Source: Pyxidicoccus sp. MSG2
Lineage (GTDB): Bacteria; Myxococcota; Myxococcia; Myxococcales; Myxococcaceae
Reading direction: 5' to 3'
Length of the DNA: 64,000 nt
NCBI RefSeq assembly: GCF_026626705.1
Contig: NZ_JAPNKC010000001.1
Coordinates: 10,130,001 to 10,194,000 of the forward strand
How positions within the stretch are numbered: the stretch's first letter is position 1; each line of letters starts with the position of its first letter. Position numbers and translations under genes: made by a program. Positions 12,451 to 22,293 of this stretch are shown here, piece by piece. The notes under the pieces were generated by a model, which was given only the letters and a program-made list of their open reading frames with translations, did no database searches and was not told where the DNA came from.

Positions 12451-13649
12451 GCACCATGGACGAGCAGCAGGCAGCACAGCGCGGCGAGAAGGGCGACACG
12501 CGGGTGGCACCGGGAATGGTGCGCTTCGAGCTGCTCCACGAGGACACCGGCACGAAGGCGCGCCGCGGCCGGCTGCACACGCCGCACGGCCCCGTGGAGA
12601 CGCCCATCTTCATGCCCGTGGGCACCGTGGGCAGCGTCAAGGGCGTGGGGCCGGATGACCTGCTCACGCTCGACGCGCAGATCATCCTCGGCAACACCTA
12701 CCACCTGATGCTCCGCCCCGGCGAGGCGCTGGTGGGGGAGCTGGGCGGCCTGCACCGCTTCGTGTCCTGGAACCGGCCCATGCTCACCGACAGCGGCGGC
12801 TTCCAGGTCTTCAGCCTGTCGGAGAAGCGCAAAATCACGGAGGAGGGCGCCGCCTTCCAGTCGCACCTGGACGGCGCGCGGCACTTCCTCACGCCCGAGC
12901 GCTCCATCGACATCCAGGAGACGCTGGGCGCCGACGTCATCATGGCCTTCGACGAGTGCCCGCCCTCCACCGAGGACCGCGCCTACCTGGAGAAGTCCCT
13001 GGCGCGCACCACCCGCTGGCTGCACCGGTGCGTGAAGGCGTGGAGCCGCGAGCGCTCCTCCCTCTTCGGCATCGTCCAGGGCGGGCTCCACGAGGATTTG
13101 CGCAAGCGCCACGCCGAGGAGGTGTGCGCGGTGGACCTGCCCGGCTACGCGCTGGGCGGCTACTCCGTGGGCGAGGCCCCCGAGGCCATGCACGCGGGCG
13201 TGGCGTACTCGGCGCCGCTTTTGCCCCGCGACAAGCCCCGCTACCTCATGGGCGTGGGTACCCCCGTGGACCTGGTCACCTGCGTGGAGCACGGGGTGGA
13301 CATGTTCGACTGTGTGCTCCCCACCCGTTGCGCACGCAACGGCCTGCTCTTCACCTCGGAGGGCAAGCTCGTCATCCGCAATGCGTCATTCGCGAAGGAC
13401 CCCAGGCCGGTGGACCCTGCGTGCGCCTGCTACACCTGCCGCAACTTCAGCAGGGCCTACCTCCGCCACCTCTTCGCCGCCGGGGAAATCCTGGCCATGC
13501 GGCTCAACACCATCCACAATCTCCACTACTTCCTGGGTTTGATGGCGGACGTCCGGCGGGCCATCGCCGAAGACAGGTTCGCCACCTTCGCCCGCGAATT
13601 CCGCGAGCGCTCCCGGGCCCAGGAAACCGAGCGGACCCGTGGCCGCTGA
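12447..13649 (+). CDS. tgt: tRNA-guanine transglycosylase
   Basis: 400 residues. Exchanges guanine-34 for preQ1 in tRNAs with GUN anticodons, the step before QueA. Visible are TDSGGFQVFSL, GGYSVGE, the nucleophile region DCVLPTRCARNG, and the zinc site CACYTC with a distant His in NTIHNLHYF. GTG 12447 overlaps queA; ATG 12456 is an alternative start. The order queA-tgt-yajC-secD-secF is the classical bacterial arrangement. Confidence 0.96.
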
Positions 13650-13791
13650 GCGGGCGGCGGGATTGCCGGGGTTCCCGCGTTCACTTGCTCACATGGGCCC
13701 CCCTTGCTAAGAGGGCCCCCTTTCGGATGGGTTCCTCGGGCAGTGTGGGGGGCCACCCATCCCGAGCCTTCCTCAACCTACGAGGCAGTCT

Positions 13792-14145
13792 GTGGCTGAG
13801 AGCTTTCTGATTCTGGCGCAGGCCGGGGCCGGCGGTAACCCGTTCGGAACCATGGCCTTCCTGGTCGCGCTGGTGGCGATCATGTACTTCATCATGATTC
13901 GCCCCCAGCAGAAGCAGCTGAAGGAGCACCGGGCGCTGCTGGGCGCGCTGAAGAAGGGGGATGAGGTCGTCACCTCGGGCGGAATGCTCGGGAAGATCCA
14001 CCTCGTCGATGAGCGGACCGTGACGCTGGAAGTGGCCAGCGGTGTGCGCATCCGCGTGCTCAAGACTTCCATCAGCGCCAAGGGTGCTGTGGCGGAAGGC
14101 GCGCCGGTGGCGGCCGCCGAAGAGAAGAAGAAGGAGGAGAAGTAA
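13792..14145 (+). CDS. yajC: Sec translocase accessory subunit YajC
   Basis: 117 residues with one N-terminal membrane helix (GTMAFLVALVAIMYFIMIRPQQK) and a small soluble domain (KKGDEVVTSGGMLGKI) typical of YajC. It assists SecDF at the inner membrane. Starts at GTG 13792 after a GAGG sequence. Its stop overlaps the secD start by one base (TAATG). The last third is extended by an Ala/Lys-rich tail. Confidence 0.94.
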   Translation: MAESFLILAQAGAGGNPFGTMAFLVALVAIMYFIMIRPQQKQLKEHRALLGALKKGDEVVTSGGMLGKIHLVDERTVTLEVASGVRIRVLKTSISAKGAVAEGAPVAAAEEKKKEEK

Positions 14146-15917
14146 TGGACCGCGGCTGGTGGTGGAAGTTCGGATTCATTGTCGCGGTGACGCTGGGGAC
14201 CATCTGGTTCCTCATCCCGACCTATTACTCGCTCGTGGTCCTGGACCGCGACCAGCGCAACAACCTGGCGGTGCTCGAACAGCGCCTGCCGGCGTGGGCG
14301 CCTCCCGCGCGGTACCGCCTCAACCTGGGGCTGGACCTGCAGGGTGGCATCCACATGGTGATGCGCGTGGACACCAAGACGGCGCTGCAGAAGCGCACCG
14401 AGCGCCGTGGGCAGCAGATCGCCAGCTACGTGAATGACAAGAAGCTCGGCGAGGTGACCGCGGATACGGATCCGGAGCAGCTCCAGCTCACCCTGAAGGC
14501 CAAGGACCCGGCGACGATGGACGCCATCGAGAAGGAAGTCCTGGCGACCTTCACCGACTTCAAGCGCGTCAGCCGGGACGGCGCCACGCTGGTGCTCTCG
14601 CCGGACGAGGGCCAGACGAACCGCTTCCGCGAGGAGGCCGTGGACCAGGCCATGCTCGTCATCCGCCGCCGCATCGACAAGTGGGGCGTGGCGGAAGTGG
14701 ACGTGCGCAAGCTGGGCACCGACTCCATCCAGATTTCGCTGCCGGGCCGCAGCAACCCGGAGCAGGCGAAGGAGCTGGTGGGCACCACCGCGCAGCTCGA
14801 GTTCCGGATGGTGGACGACTCCAATCCCCAGTTCTTCGCGCAGATGCTCCAGCAGACCCCGCCGCCGGAAGGCAGCAACATCACCCTGACGCAGGAGGGT
14901 GGCTTCCCGCAGCTGTCCAGCCCGAGCCGCGAGGCGCTGCTGGCCTACACCAAGGACAAGACGCCGGAAGGCCGCGAGGTGCTCACCGAGTGCATCGCCA
15001 ACCCGGTGAAGAAGAACGAGTGCTCCTCGTACCGCACCTTCCTGGTGGAGAAGAACGTGCCGCTGACGGGCGAGAGCCTGGCGGGCGCGGACGCGTCGCT
15101 CGGCAACCTCAACGAGCCGGAAGTCAACCTCGCCTTCGACGCGCAGGGCGCGCGCGAGTTCGAGAAGCTGACCGAGGCGGGCGTGGGCCGGCGCATGGCC
15201 ATCGTCCTGGACGAGAATGTCCACACGGCGCCGAACATCAACGAGAAGATTGGCGGCGGCCGGGCCCGCATCACCATGGGCCGCATGGGCGCGCGCTCCT
15301 TCGAGGAGTGGCTGGGTGAGGCGCAGACGCTGGCGCTGGTGCTGAAGGCGGGCGCGCTGCCGGCCCCGGTGACGGTGGGCGAAATCCGTCAGGTGGGCGC
15401 GAGCCTCGGTGACGAGCTCATCAAGAAGGGCAGCCTCGCGGCGCTGGTGGGTCTGGCGCTGGTGGTGCTCTTCATGGCCGTCTACTACCGCAAGTCCGGC
15501 CTCATCGCGGACGTGGCGCTCATCCTCAACGGCCTGCTCATCCTCGCGGGGCTGGCGTTCTTCAACGCCACGCTGACCCTACCGGGCATCGCCGGCTTCG
15601 TGCTGACGCTGGGCATCGCGGTGGATGCCAACGTGCTCATCAACGAGCGCATCCGCGAGGAACTCGCCCATGGCAAGAGCGCGCGGGCGGCGGTGGACCA
15701 GGGCTATGACCGCGCCTTCTGGACCATCTTCGACGCGCACGTGACGACGCTCATCGCCGGCTTCATCCTGTTCTTCACGGGAACCGGTCCGGTGCGGGGC
15801 TTCGCCACCACGCTCATCGTCGGCCTGCTGGCCTCGCTCTTCACGTCCATCGTGGTGACGCGCGTCATCACCACCTACTTCGTCCACGGCCGCAACGCGC
15901 AGCGGGTCTCTGTCTGA
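14145..15917 (+). CDS. secD: Protein translocase subunit SecD
   Basis: 590 residues. Proton-driven SecDF component that pulls exported proteins into the periplasm. One N-terminal membrane helix is followed by the LGLDLQGGIHMVM motif (D1), the large P1 periplasmic domain, and five C-terminal helices containing GIAGFVLTLGIAVDANVLINERIREE, the D4 region. P1 is long, with a four-Cys stretch near 280-300 (ECIANPVKKNECSS) that is not usual. Overlaps yajC by one base; secF follows after 28 bp. Confidence 0.96.
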   Translation: MDRGWWWKFGFIVAVTLGTIWFLIPTYYSLVVLDRDQRNNLAVLEQRLPAWAPPARYRLNLGLDLQGGIHMVMRVDTKTALQKRTERRGQQIASYVNDKKLGEVTADTDPEQLQLTLKAKDPATMDAIEKEVLATFTDFKRVSRDGATLVLSPDEGQTNRFREEAVDQAMLVIRRRIDKWGVAEVDVRKLGTDSIQISLPGRSNPEQAKELVGTTAQLEFRMVDDSNPQFFAQMLQQTPPPEGSNITLTQEGGFPQLSSPSREALLAYTKDKTPEGREVLTECIANPVKKNECSSYRTFLVEKNVPLTGESLAGADASLGNLNEPEVNLAFDAQGAREFEKLTEAGVGRRMAIVLDENVHTAPNINEKIGGGRARITMGRMGARSFEEWLGEAQTLALVLKAGALPAPVTVGEIRQVGASLGDELIKKGSLAALVGLALVVLFMAVYYRKSGLIADVALILNGLLILAGLAFFNATLTLPGIAGFVLTLGIAVDANVLINERIREELAHGKSARAAVDQGYDRAFWTIFDAHVTTLIAGFILFFTGTGPVRGFATTLIVGLLASLFTSIVVTRVITTYFVHGRNAQRVSV

Positions 15918-15945
15918 CCGGCTCGCCCGGAACGGAAAAAGCGCC

Positions 15946-17115
15946 ATGCAGATTCTCAAGCACAAGACGAACTTCGACTTCATCGGCAAGCGCAAGCCGG
16001 CCATCTTCATCTCCACCGTCATCAACCTGGCCATCATCGTCGGCATCGCCGCGGCGGGGTTCAACCTCGGCGTGGACTTCGCCGGTGGCACGGTGGTGGA
16101 GCTGAAGTTCAATCACTCCGTCACGCCCACCGAGGTCCGTGAGCGCGCCCAGAAGGGCGGCCTGCACGACGTCAGCGTGCAGAACATCGGCTCCGCGGAC
16201 GAGAACGCGTTCCTGCTCCGCATGGGCGGCGTCACCCAGCTCACCGAGGAGAACGCGACCAAGGCCAAGGCGGCCATCCAGGGCCTGGGGACCATCACCA
16301 ACGTCTACCCGGACCTGGCCAACGGCATCATCAACTTCCGCTCCACCACGCCGCTGACCCCCAAGGCCATCAGCGAGGCGGTGGTCGCCAGTGGCACCGG
16401 CGTGCAGGAGGTCCGTGATTTGGGCGAGAGCTCGTCGGGCCACGGCTTCGACTACCAGGTCGTCGCCAGCGGCATGGCCGACAAGGTCCGCGAGGTGCTG
16501 AGCCAGGGCCTGGAGACGCCGGACTTCGAGCAGCGCCGCGTGGACTACGTGGGCCCGCAGGTGGGCAAGCAGCTGCGCAACCGCGGCATCATGGCGCTGG
16601 TGTACTCGATGCTCGCCATCCTCATCTACGTGGCGTTCCGCTTCGACTTCAAGTTCGGCCCGGGCGCGCTGCTGGCCATGATTCACGACGTCGTCATGGT
16701 GGCGGGCTACTACCTGGTGAGCCGGCGCGAGTTCAACCTCACGTCCATCGCCGCGCTGCTCACCATCGTCGGCTACTCGGTGAACGACACCATCGTCATC
16801 TACGACCGCATCCGCGAGGACATGGTGAAGTACAAGGGCAAGCCCCTGGCCGAGGTCATCAACATCGCGGTCAACGACACCCTGGGCCGCACCATCCTCA
16901 CCTCGGGCGTCACGGCGCTGTCCCTCATCGGTCTGCTCATCTTCGGCGTGGGCGAAATCTTCGACTTCGCCATGGCGATGCTGGTGGGCATCATCGTGGG
17001 CACGTACTCGTCCGTGTACATCGCCAGCCCGCTGACCATCTGGCTGGACGAGCGCGCCGCGGCGAAGGCGGCCCAGCGCGGTGGCATCGACCGGCAGCAG
17101 CCGAACGCGGCCTGA
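15946..17115 (+). CDS. secF: Protein translocase subunit SecF
   Basis: 389 residues. Partner of SecD. Helix 1 is followed by GVDFAGGTVVEL (the D1-like motif), then a periplasmic domain of about 150 residues, and five helices with YSVNDTIVIYDRIRE (D4). The C-terminus is short and polar. It ends the yajC-secD-secF operon and is followed by hairpins before a convergent gene. Confidence 0.96.
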   Translation: MQILKHKTNFDFIGKRKPAIFISTVINLAIIVGIAAAGFNLGVDFAGGTVVELKFNHSVTPTEVRERAQKGGLHDVSVQNIGSADENAFLLRMGGVTQLTEENATKAKAAIQGLGTITNVYPDLANGIINFRSTTPLTPKAISEAVVASGTGVQEVRDLGESSSGHGFDYQVVASGMADKVREVLSQGLETPDFEQRRVDYVGPQVGKQLRNRGIMALVYSMLAILIYVAFRFDFKFGPGALLAMIHDVVMVAGYYLVSRREFNLTSIAALLTIVGYSVNDTIVIYDRIREDMVKYKGKPLAEVINIAVNDTLGRTILTSGVTALSLIGLLIFGVGEIFDFAMAMLVGIIVGTYSSVYIASPLTIWLDERAAAKAAQRGGIDRQQPNAA

Positions 17116-17165
17116 GCCCGCGCTCCTGTACTCCCGCCGGCACCGGCGGGAGCGGGTGACACGAC

Positions 17166-17201
17166 GAGGGCCCTCCTCCCGCTGTGGGAGGCAGGGCCCT
17201 C
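17166..17201. terminator. Bidirectional hairpin between secF and a convergent gene
   Basis: gagggccc...gggccctc with inner cctccc/gggagg forms a long GC stem. A second hairpin, cccgccgg/ccggcggg, lies at 17133-17150. There is no T-run, as is common in high-GC genomes. Position between convergent genes supports a terminator role. Confidence 0.6.
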
Positions 17202-17225
17202 GGTGTTCCTGGCGGGCTCCGCTCG

Positions 17226-17819
17226 CTAGAAGCGGGCGCCCAGCGTGAAGGACGCGTCCAGCAGGCCGCCGTCGTCGTCGGCCAGGGGCTGCGCGGCGAA
17301 GTCCTCGCTCAGGAGGACGCGGTACGTGGCGCGGACGCCCGCGGTGAGGCCGCCGCTGTTGAACTCGACGCCGGCCGCCAGGGGCACCTCCTGCATCGTG
17401 TCCGACTCGTAGAGGTCCGCGCCCGTGCCCCGCACGTCCACGTAGGACATGCCGATGCCCGCGCCCACGAAGGGGCGGATGGACGTGAGGAAGGGCGGGG
17501 ACACCTTGAGGAGCGCGCTGCCGCCCTGGCGCACGAGCGACGGCTCGTCCAGCAGGCGGAGGTCGCTGACGTTGTTCTGCGAGCCCTCGTAGCCCAATTC
17601 GAAGCCGAGGAAGGTGGTGGGCTGTACGTTGAGTGTCAGGCCCCACGCGGGGCCGGTGCTCGTCAATTCGCCCAGGTCACCGGTGTAGTCGCCTACGCCT
17701 CCCCGAAGGAACACGTTGACGTCTCCTCGCTTGCCTTCCTTGCGCTCCTGCGCCGCGGCCGTACCCGCGCTCGCGAGCGTCAGGGCCACCGCACCCGCGA
17801 TGATGCTTCTTGGAAGCAT
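17226..17819 (-). CDS. Outer-membrane beta-barrel protein
   Basis: 197 residues with a signal peptide ending TAAAQE. The mature sequence alternates polar and hydrophobic residues and ends in aromatic TLGARF, the usual outer-membrane insertion signal. Segments such as FVGAGIGMSYVDVRG and AGVRATYRVLL fit an eight-stranded OmpA-like or OmpW-like barrel. Function unknown. It is alone, convergent with secF; the 226-bp gap to recJ would hold its promoter. Confidence 0.8.
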   Translation of the reverse strand: MLPRSIIAGAVALTLASAGTAAAQERKEGKRGDVNVFLRGGVGDYTGDLGELTSTGPAWGLTLNVQPTTFLGFELGYEGSQNNVSDLRLLDEPSLVRQGGSALLKVSPPFLTSIRPFVGAGIGMSYVDVRGTGADLYESDTMQEVPLAAGVEFNSGGLTAGVRATYRVLLSEDFAAQPLADDDGGLLDASFTLGARF

Positions 17820-18045
17820 GTTGTCCTCCTGTCAGGTGTGTGCGGTTCAAGCTGTGCACCGCTTGCCCGGTGCGAAGGGCTGGGGCAGGCGAGAGGGCAG
17901 GCGCATGCCTGAACGCTTGTGCAGGAAGGGAAAGGTCGTGCCCAAGGTTGACCTTCCCTCGTCAGACGTCTGAGGTACTGTCGGCCTGTCAAGAATTCGT
18001 CCCGGTATCCGCCCCGTTGGGGAGGTCCGAGGAGGAGTGCAACGC

Positions 18046-19758
18046 GTGCGGTGGTTGCTTCCAGACGTGGTCGAGGAGGAGGTGGCGTCCCTGGCGGGGG
18101 AGCTGTCGCTGCACCCGCTCGCGGCGAAGGTGCTGCTGCACCGCGGCTACCGCACCCCGGAGTCCGCCTCCGCGTTCCTGTCCGACAAGCTGGCGGACCT
18201 GCCGGACCCGTTCCGGATGAAGGGCATGCCCGCCGCGGTGGAGCGCCTCACCCGGGCCCTGCGCATGCGGGAGAAGGTGACGCTGTACGGGGACTACGAC
18301 GTGGATGGGGTGTGCTCCACGTCGCTGCTCTACCTGTTCCTCAAGGAGCTGGGCGCCCCACCGGCCACGTACATTCCCCACCGTCTGGATGAGGGCTACG
18401 GCCTCAACCTGGGCGCGGTGGAGCGCATCGCCGCGGACGGCACGCGGGTGCTGGTGACGCTCGACTGCGGCATCACCTCCGTGGCGGAAATCACCCGCGC
18501 GAAGGAATTGGGCCTGGACGTGGTGGTGGTGGACCACCACACGGTGCCGCCCACGCTGCCCCCGGCGGTGGCGGTGCTCAACCCGCACCAGCCCGGCTGT
18601 GAGTACCCCACCAAGGCGCTGTGCGCCGCGGGCGTGGCCTTCAACTTCTGCATGGGCCTGCGCAAGCGGCTGCGCGACGACGGCTTCTTCGCCACCCGCA
18701 AGGAGCCCAACCTCCGTTCCATGATGGACCTGGTCGCCATGGCCACCGTGGCGGACGTGGTGCCCCTCACCGGCGCCAACCGCATCCTCGTGTCCCACGG
18801 CCTCCAGGAGCTGAGCGCCGGTCGCCGCCCGGGCGTGCGTGCCCTCAAGGAAGTGGCGGGCATGGACCCCGACGCCACCGTCACCGCCGGCCAGGTGGGC
18901 TTCCGCCTCGGGCCCCGCATCAACGCCGCGGGCCGGCTGCATGACGCGTCGCTGGGCCTGCAGCTGCTCACGTCGGAGTCGCCGGAGACGGCGCGCTCGC
19001 TGGCGGCGGTGCTGGACCGCGCCAACGCGGAGCGCCAGGGAATCGAAAGCCACATCCTCACGCAGGCACTGGCGCAGGCGGAGACGCTCAAGGACGCGCG
19101 CGGCTTCGTGCTCTACGACGAGGGCTGGCACCCGGGCGTCATCGGCATCGTCGCCTCGCGCGTGGTGGAGCGCTACTACCGGCCCACCGTCATGGTGGGC
19201 GTGAAGGACGGGGTGGGGAAGGGCTCGGCGCGCAGCATCGAGGCCTTCCACCTCTACGACGCGCTCAGTGGCTGCTCGGAGCTGATGACGCGCTTCGGCG
19301 GGCACAAGCACGCCGCCGGCCTCACCATCGACGCGGACCGGCTGCCGGCCTTCCGCGAGGCCTTCGAGAAGATTGCCTTCCAGCGCCTCACTCCGGAGGA
19401 CCTCATCCCCCGGTGCAAGGTGGACGCGGTCGTCCATCCGAGCGAGCTGGACGCCCACGCGGTGGAGTCGCTCCAGCGCCTGGGGCCCTTCGGCCAGGGC
19501 AACCCGGAGCCGGTGTTGGTGCTGCGCCGGCAGGTGGCCCGCCCGCGCGTGCTGCAGCCCAAGTCGGGCATGGGCAGCGGCCACCTCAAGCTCGCCCTCG
19601 CGGACGCGCCGGAATTGGACGCCATCGGCTTCAACATGGCGGACCGCGTGACGCTGGTGGAGGGTCCGGTGGACCTGGCCTTCCAGGCCGGCTTCGACAC
19701 CTTCCGCGGCCAGCGCAAGCTGTCGCTGCGCCTCAAGGACGTCCGCAGGGCTGCGTGA
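18046..19758 (+). CDS. recJ: Single-stranded-DNA-specific exonuclease RecJ
   Basis: About 570 residues. 5'-3' ssDNA exonuclease of recombination and mismatch repair. Motifs: DYDVDGVCS, LDCGITS, VVDHHTVP (DHH), MATVADVVPL, then DHHA1 with GPRINAAGRL and GKGSARSI, and FGGHKHAAGL. GTG 18046 is preferred over GTG 18037 because GGAGGA (18031-18036) is nine bases upstream of the former but directly abuts the latter. The C-terminal OB domain is present. Monocistronic. Confidence 0.95.
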   Translation: MRWLLPDVVEEEVASLAGELSLHPLAAKVLLHRGYRTPESASAFLSDKLADLPDPFRMKGMPAAVERLTRALRMREKVTLYGDYDVDGVCSTSLLYLFLKELGAPPATYIPHRLDEGYGLNLGAVERIAADGTRVLVTLDCGITSVAEITRAKELGLDVVVVDHHTVPPTLPPAVAVLNPHQPGCEYPTKALCAAGVAFNFCMGLRKRLRDDGFFATRKEPNLRSMMDLVAMATVADVVPLTGANRILVSHGLQELSAGRRPGVRALKEVAGMDPDATVTAGQVGFRLGPRINAAGRLHDASLGLQLLTSESPETARSLAAVLDRANAERQGIESHILTQALAQAETLKDARGFVLYDEGWHPGVIGIVASRVVERYYRPTVMVGVKDGVGKGSARSIEAFHLYDALSGCSELMTRFGGHKHAAGLTIDADRLPAFREAFEKIAFQRLTPEDLIPRCKVDAVVHPSELDAHAVESLQRLGPFGQGNPEPVLVLRRQVARPRVLQPKSGMGSGHLKLALADAPELDAIGFNMADRVTLVEGPVDLAFQAGFDTFRGQRKLSLRLKDVRRAA

Positions 19759-19769
19759 GTGGGACGCGT

Positions 19770-19794
19770 CCGAGGCTGCCCCGGGCGGCCTCGG
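19770..19794. terminator. Hairpin between recJ and the YHS gene
   Basis: ccgaggc/gcctcgg with an 11-base loop sits between the stop codons of two convergent genes. No T-run; assigned by position. Confidence 0.5.
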
Positions 19795-19798
19795 CGGC

Positions 19799-20026
19799 TT
19801 AAGCCAGCCCCCAGCGCACCCGGCCCGGCGTCATCAGCGCGCCGACGCGGGCCAGTTCGTTGAGACGGAAGCGCTCCGCCTGTCGCTCGAAGGCGTGACG
19901 GCAGCGCTCCGAGCAGAAGAAGTACCGGCGCTTCTTGTACTCCGCCGTCGGACGGCCCTCCGGTGTGTCGAGCTCCTTCCCACACACCGGATCCCAGTGC
20001 TGCCCCTGCCCCTGAACGCTTTTCAT
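19799..20026 (-). CDS. Small YHS/TRASH-type metal-binding protein
   Basis: 75 residues. The sequence DPVCGKELDT...RRYFFCSERCRHAFE matches the YHS domain, whose cysteines bind metal (copper or other soft metals) in many oxidoreductases and metal sensors. Three cysteines of the domain are visible (VCG and CSERC). ATG 20026 is chosen because the domain starts nearby and GGGGAGG lies just upstream. A stand-alone YHS protein may be a metal chaperone; this is inference. Confidence 0.78.
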   Translation of the reverse strand: MKSVQGQGQHWDPVCGKELDTPEGRPTAEYKKRRYFFCSERCRHAFERQAERFRLNELARVGALMTPGRVRWGLA

Positions 20027-20207
20027 CACACGCCTCCCCGCCCCAGGGAGCTCGCGCTCCCACCCGTGAGGATGGATAAGCACGACGCGTGCCGTTGCCC
20101 ATCTCCTTGGGATGCCAAGCAGGCCGGGCCGGCGGCGGCCGGGAGGGTGAAGATTTTTCCGCCGCCGCTCCCGGCTTCGAAGCAGGGCGCGGCGGGCGGA
20201 GTGTTCT

Positions 20208-20987
20208 TCAGAAGGCGGTGCCGAGGCTGCCGCCGAGGAAGAAGTCGTTCATGTAGCCCCGGCGGAAGGCCATGGCCTCCAGGCGGAAGGCGAGGCGCAG
20301 GTTGCTGGTGGACGAAATCTTCGGGCGGCCCCGGAAGCCCACGCCGCCCTGGAGCACGGGCTTGAGGCCATTCACCTTGGTCTCCACGGCGTCCACGGTG
20401 ATGGAGGTGGCCTGGTAGGCGACGCCTCCGCCGGCCTGGGCGAAGAAGCCGAAGTCCGACTTGCCCAGCTTCAGCTCGTAGGCCGGGGCGATGGTGAAGT
20501 AGTGGACGCGGGTGTCACCGGTGATGAACGACGTGCCGTCGCTGATGCTGCCGTACGTCCACCGGATGTCCGCCCAGAGGGCCTCGCGCAGCGGCTCGTT
20601 GTCGAGGATGCGGCCGTACTCCCAGGTGGCGCGCACGCCGAGCCCCAGCTTCGTCTCGGCGAACTGGCCGCGCGAGCTGTCCAGCAGCAGGGCGCCGGCG
20701 ATGAGCTCCACCGCCACACCCATGTTGGGGTCGTCCAGGCCGGAGAGGGCCTTGAAGTCCCCGTCCTCACCCTCCTGCTCGGCGACGCGGCGGAAGTCGT
20801 CCGTCTCGTCCACGTTCTGCTTCTTGCGACGCTCGTAGTCGTCGTCTGCGTCGTTGGAGCGGGCGGGCTCCTCGTCGGGGTAGGCGTAGGGGTCGTCGTC
20901 GTCCTGCGCGAGCGCGGGCGTGGAAAGTGCGAGGCCACCCAGGAGGCAGCGTACGAGCCAGGTCTTCACGGAGTGGGTCCTCATCAT
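20208..20987 (-). CDS. Outer-membrane beta-barrel protein with acidic linker
   Basis: About 259 residues. Signal peptide (LGGLALSTPALAQ), then about 60 strongly acidic residues, then a barrel-like region with alternating strands and a C-terminal aromatic (LGGSLGTAF). ATG 20987 overlaps the stop of the upstream metalloprotease gene by four bases (ATGA), so the two are coupled. Function unknown; the barrel may work with the lipoprotein protease at the outer membrane. Confidence 0.78.
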   Translation of the reverse strand: MMRTHSVKTWLVRCLLGGLALSTPALAQDDDDPYAYPDEEPARSNDADDDYERRKKQNVDETDDFRRVAEQEGEDGDFKALSGLDDPNMGVAVELIAGALLLDSSRGQFAETKLGLGVRATWEYGRILDNEPLREALWADIRWTYGSISDGTSFITGDTRVHYFTIAPAYELKLGKSDFGFFAQAGGGVAYQATSITVDAVETKVNGLKPVLQGGVGFRGRPKISSTSNLRLAFRLEAMAFRRGYMNDFFLGGSLGTAF

Positions 20988-22270
20988 TCGGCGGGCAGTC
21001 GAGGGCAGGTGGTGCCGGGGGCGGAGCTGGCCGGGCACAGGTTGGGATTGGACGTCCCCACGAGCAGGTCCCTGGGAATCTGGAGGTGGTCCATCAGCTC
21101 GTTGCAGACGGCCTCCTTCAGCTTCAGGTCGGTGACGTGGGTGATGATGGCGCCAGCGGCCACGGCCAGGGTGAACTTGTCCTGGTCGTTGATGTACTGC
21201 TGCGACAGCTGCAGCAGGCCGGGCGTCTTCGGGTCGGAATCGTTGTAGGCGGCGACAATCGCGCGCAGCAGCACCTCGCGCTGCCCCTGGCCCTCGCCCG
21301 CCTGGTAGAGCGCGCTCGCGAGCAGGGTGCCCACCAGGTACTCCTTGCCGCTGAACTCGTTCAGGCTCTGGTTGCGCAGCTGCGTGCGCAGCGCCTCCGT
21401 CATGCAGCGGTCAGAGCGTGACAAGTCCCTGTCCCGCGCGATCTGGTCGTACGGGGCGTCGTGGAAGGACGTGGAGAAGAACTTCGCGTCACACCCCTTG
21501 GTGGCGCGGCAGGTGGTGCCGTACGCGTGGTAGTCGGCCAGGCCCTCGTCGAAGGACTTGAGGACGTTGGCGCCCGGGCTGGACCCGGAGGCGGCCCAGA
21601 GGGACAGCGCCTCGGGGAAGGGCTGGCCGCCGTAGACCTTCAGGTTGAAGATGCGGTGCGAGTACTCGTGCGCGATGATGCCCGCGTTGATGGCGAGCGG
21701 TGCGCGCTGGAGCTGGTCGAACGGCAGCACCAGGAACGACTCCATCACCGAGAAGTAGAGCGCGTTGTCGAGCAGCGGGTCCTTGTCGACGTCGGCGAGG
21801 ATGAACTCGGGGAAGTAGTAGGTGGTGACGGGCTTCTTGAAGTCCGCCGCGGGGATGTTGCCCACCGTCTGGAAGTAGTCGAAGGCGCGCTCGAGGTTGT
21901 AGTACGCCGTCACCATGTTCCAGGTGTGGAAGTCCGCCGGCCACAGGACGCCGTCCTGGTTGATGTAGCTGGCGGTGACGTCGTGGCCCTCCTCCTTGAG
22001 CAGGGCGTTGACGAACGCCTCCGGCGTGGTGGCGGTCTGGAGGTCCTGGTCCTCGGAGTCGAAGACGATTCGGGCCCCGCCGCGGAAGTCGGCGACCGTG
22101 CCGTTGAGGCTGACGATGTCGGTGACCGTCTTGAGCTCGACGTCCTGGGGGGCGTATTCGCCGTTGCTGTTGAGCACCAGGGCGCTGACCTTGACGGGTG
22201 CGCTCGTTTCGGGCGCACAGCCGACGGCCAGTCCCAGCGTGGCGGTGGCGGCAATGACTGTTCGGAGCAT
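20984..22270 (-). CDS. Putative zinc metalloprotease lipoprotein
   Basis: 428 residues. Lipobox LAVGC (Cys18). A zincin signature HEYSH at 201-205, with Glu242 in FDEGLADYHAYG about 37 residues on as likely third ligand, fits a gluzincin. A cluster of cysteines (CRATKGCD, RCM, VCN) suggests an extracytoplasmic fold. It is the middle gene of a minus-strand cluster: barrel protein upstream (23-bp gap) and barrel protein downstream (overlap). The substrate is unknown; predation or cell-surface processing is possible. Confidence 0.77.
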   Translation of the reverse strand: MLRTVIAATATLGLAVGCAPETSAPVKVSALVLNSNGEYAPQDVELKTVTDIVSLNGTVADFRGGARIVFDSEDQDLQTATTPEAFVNALLKEEGHDVTASYINQDGVLWPADFHTWNMVTAYYNLERAFDYFQTVGNIPAADFKKPVTTYYFPEFILADVDKDPLLDNALYFSVMESFLVLPFDQLQRAPLAINAGIIAHEYSHRIFNLKVYGGQPFPEALSLWAASGSSPGANVLKSFDEGLADYHAYGTTCRATKGCDAKFFSTSFHDAPYDQIARDRDLSRSDRCMTEALRTQLRNQSLNEFSGKEYLVGTLLASALYQAGEGQGQREVLLRAIVAAYNDSDPKTPGLLQLSQQYINDQDKFTLAVAAGAIITHVTDLKLKEAVCNELMDHLQIPRDLLVGTSNPNLCPASSAPGTTCPRLPAE

Positions 22271-22293
22271 GACGCCGTTTTACTCCGGACCGC

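Noticed and set aside
13695..13720. Terminator between tgt and yajC (gggccc/gggccc)
   Set aside because: Short self-complementary stem without a T-run; cannot be told apart from chance in such GC-rich DNA.
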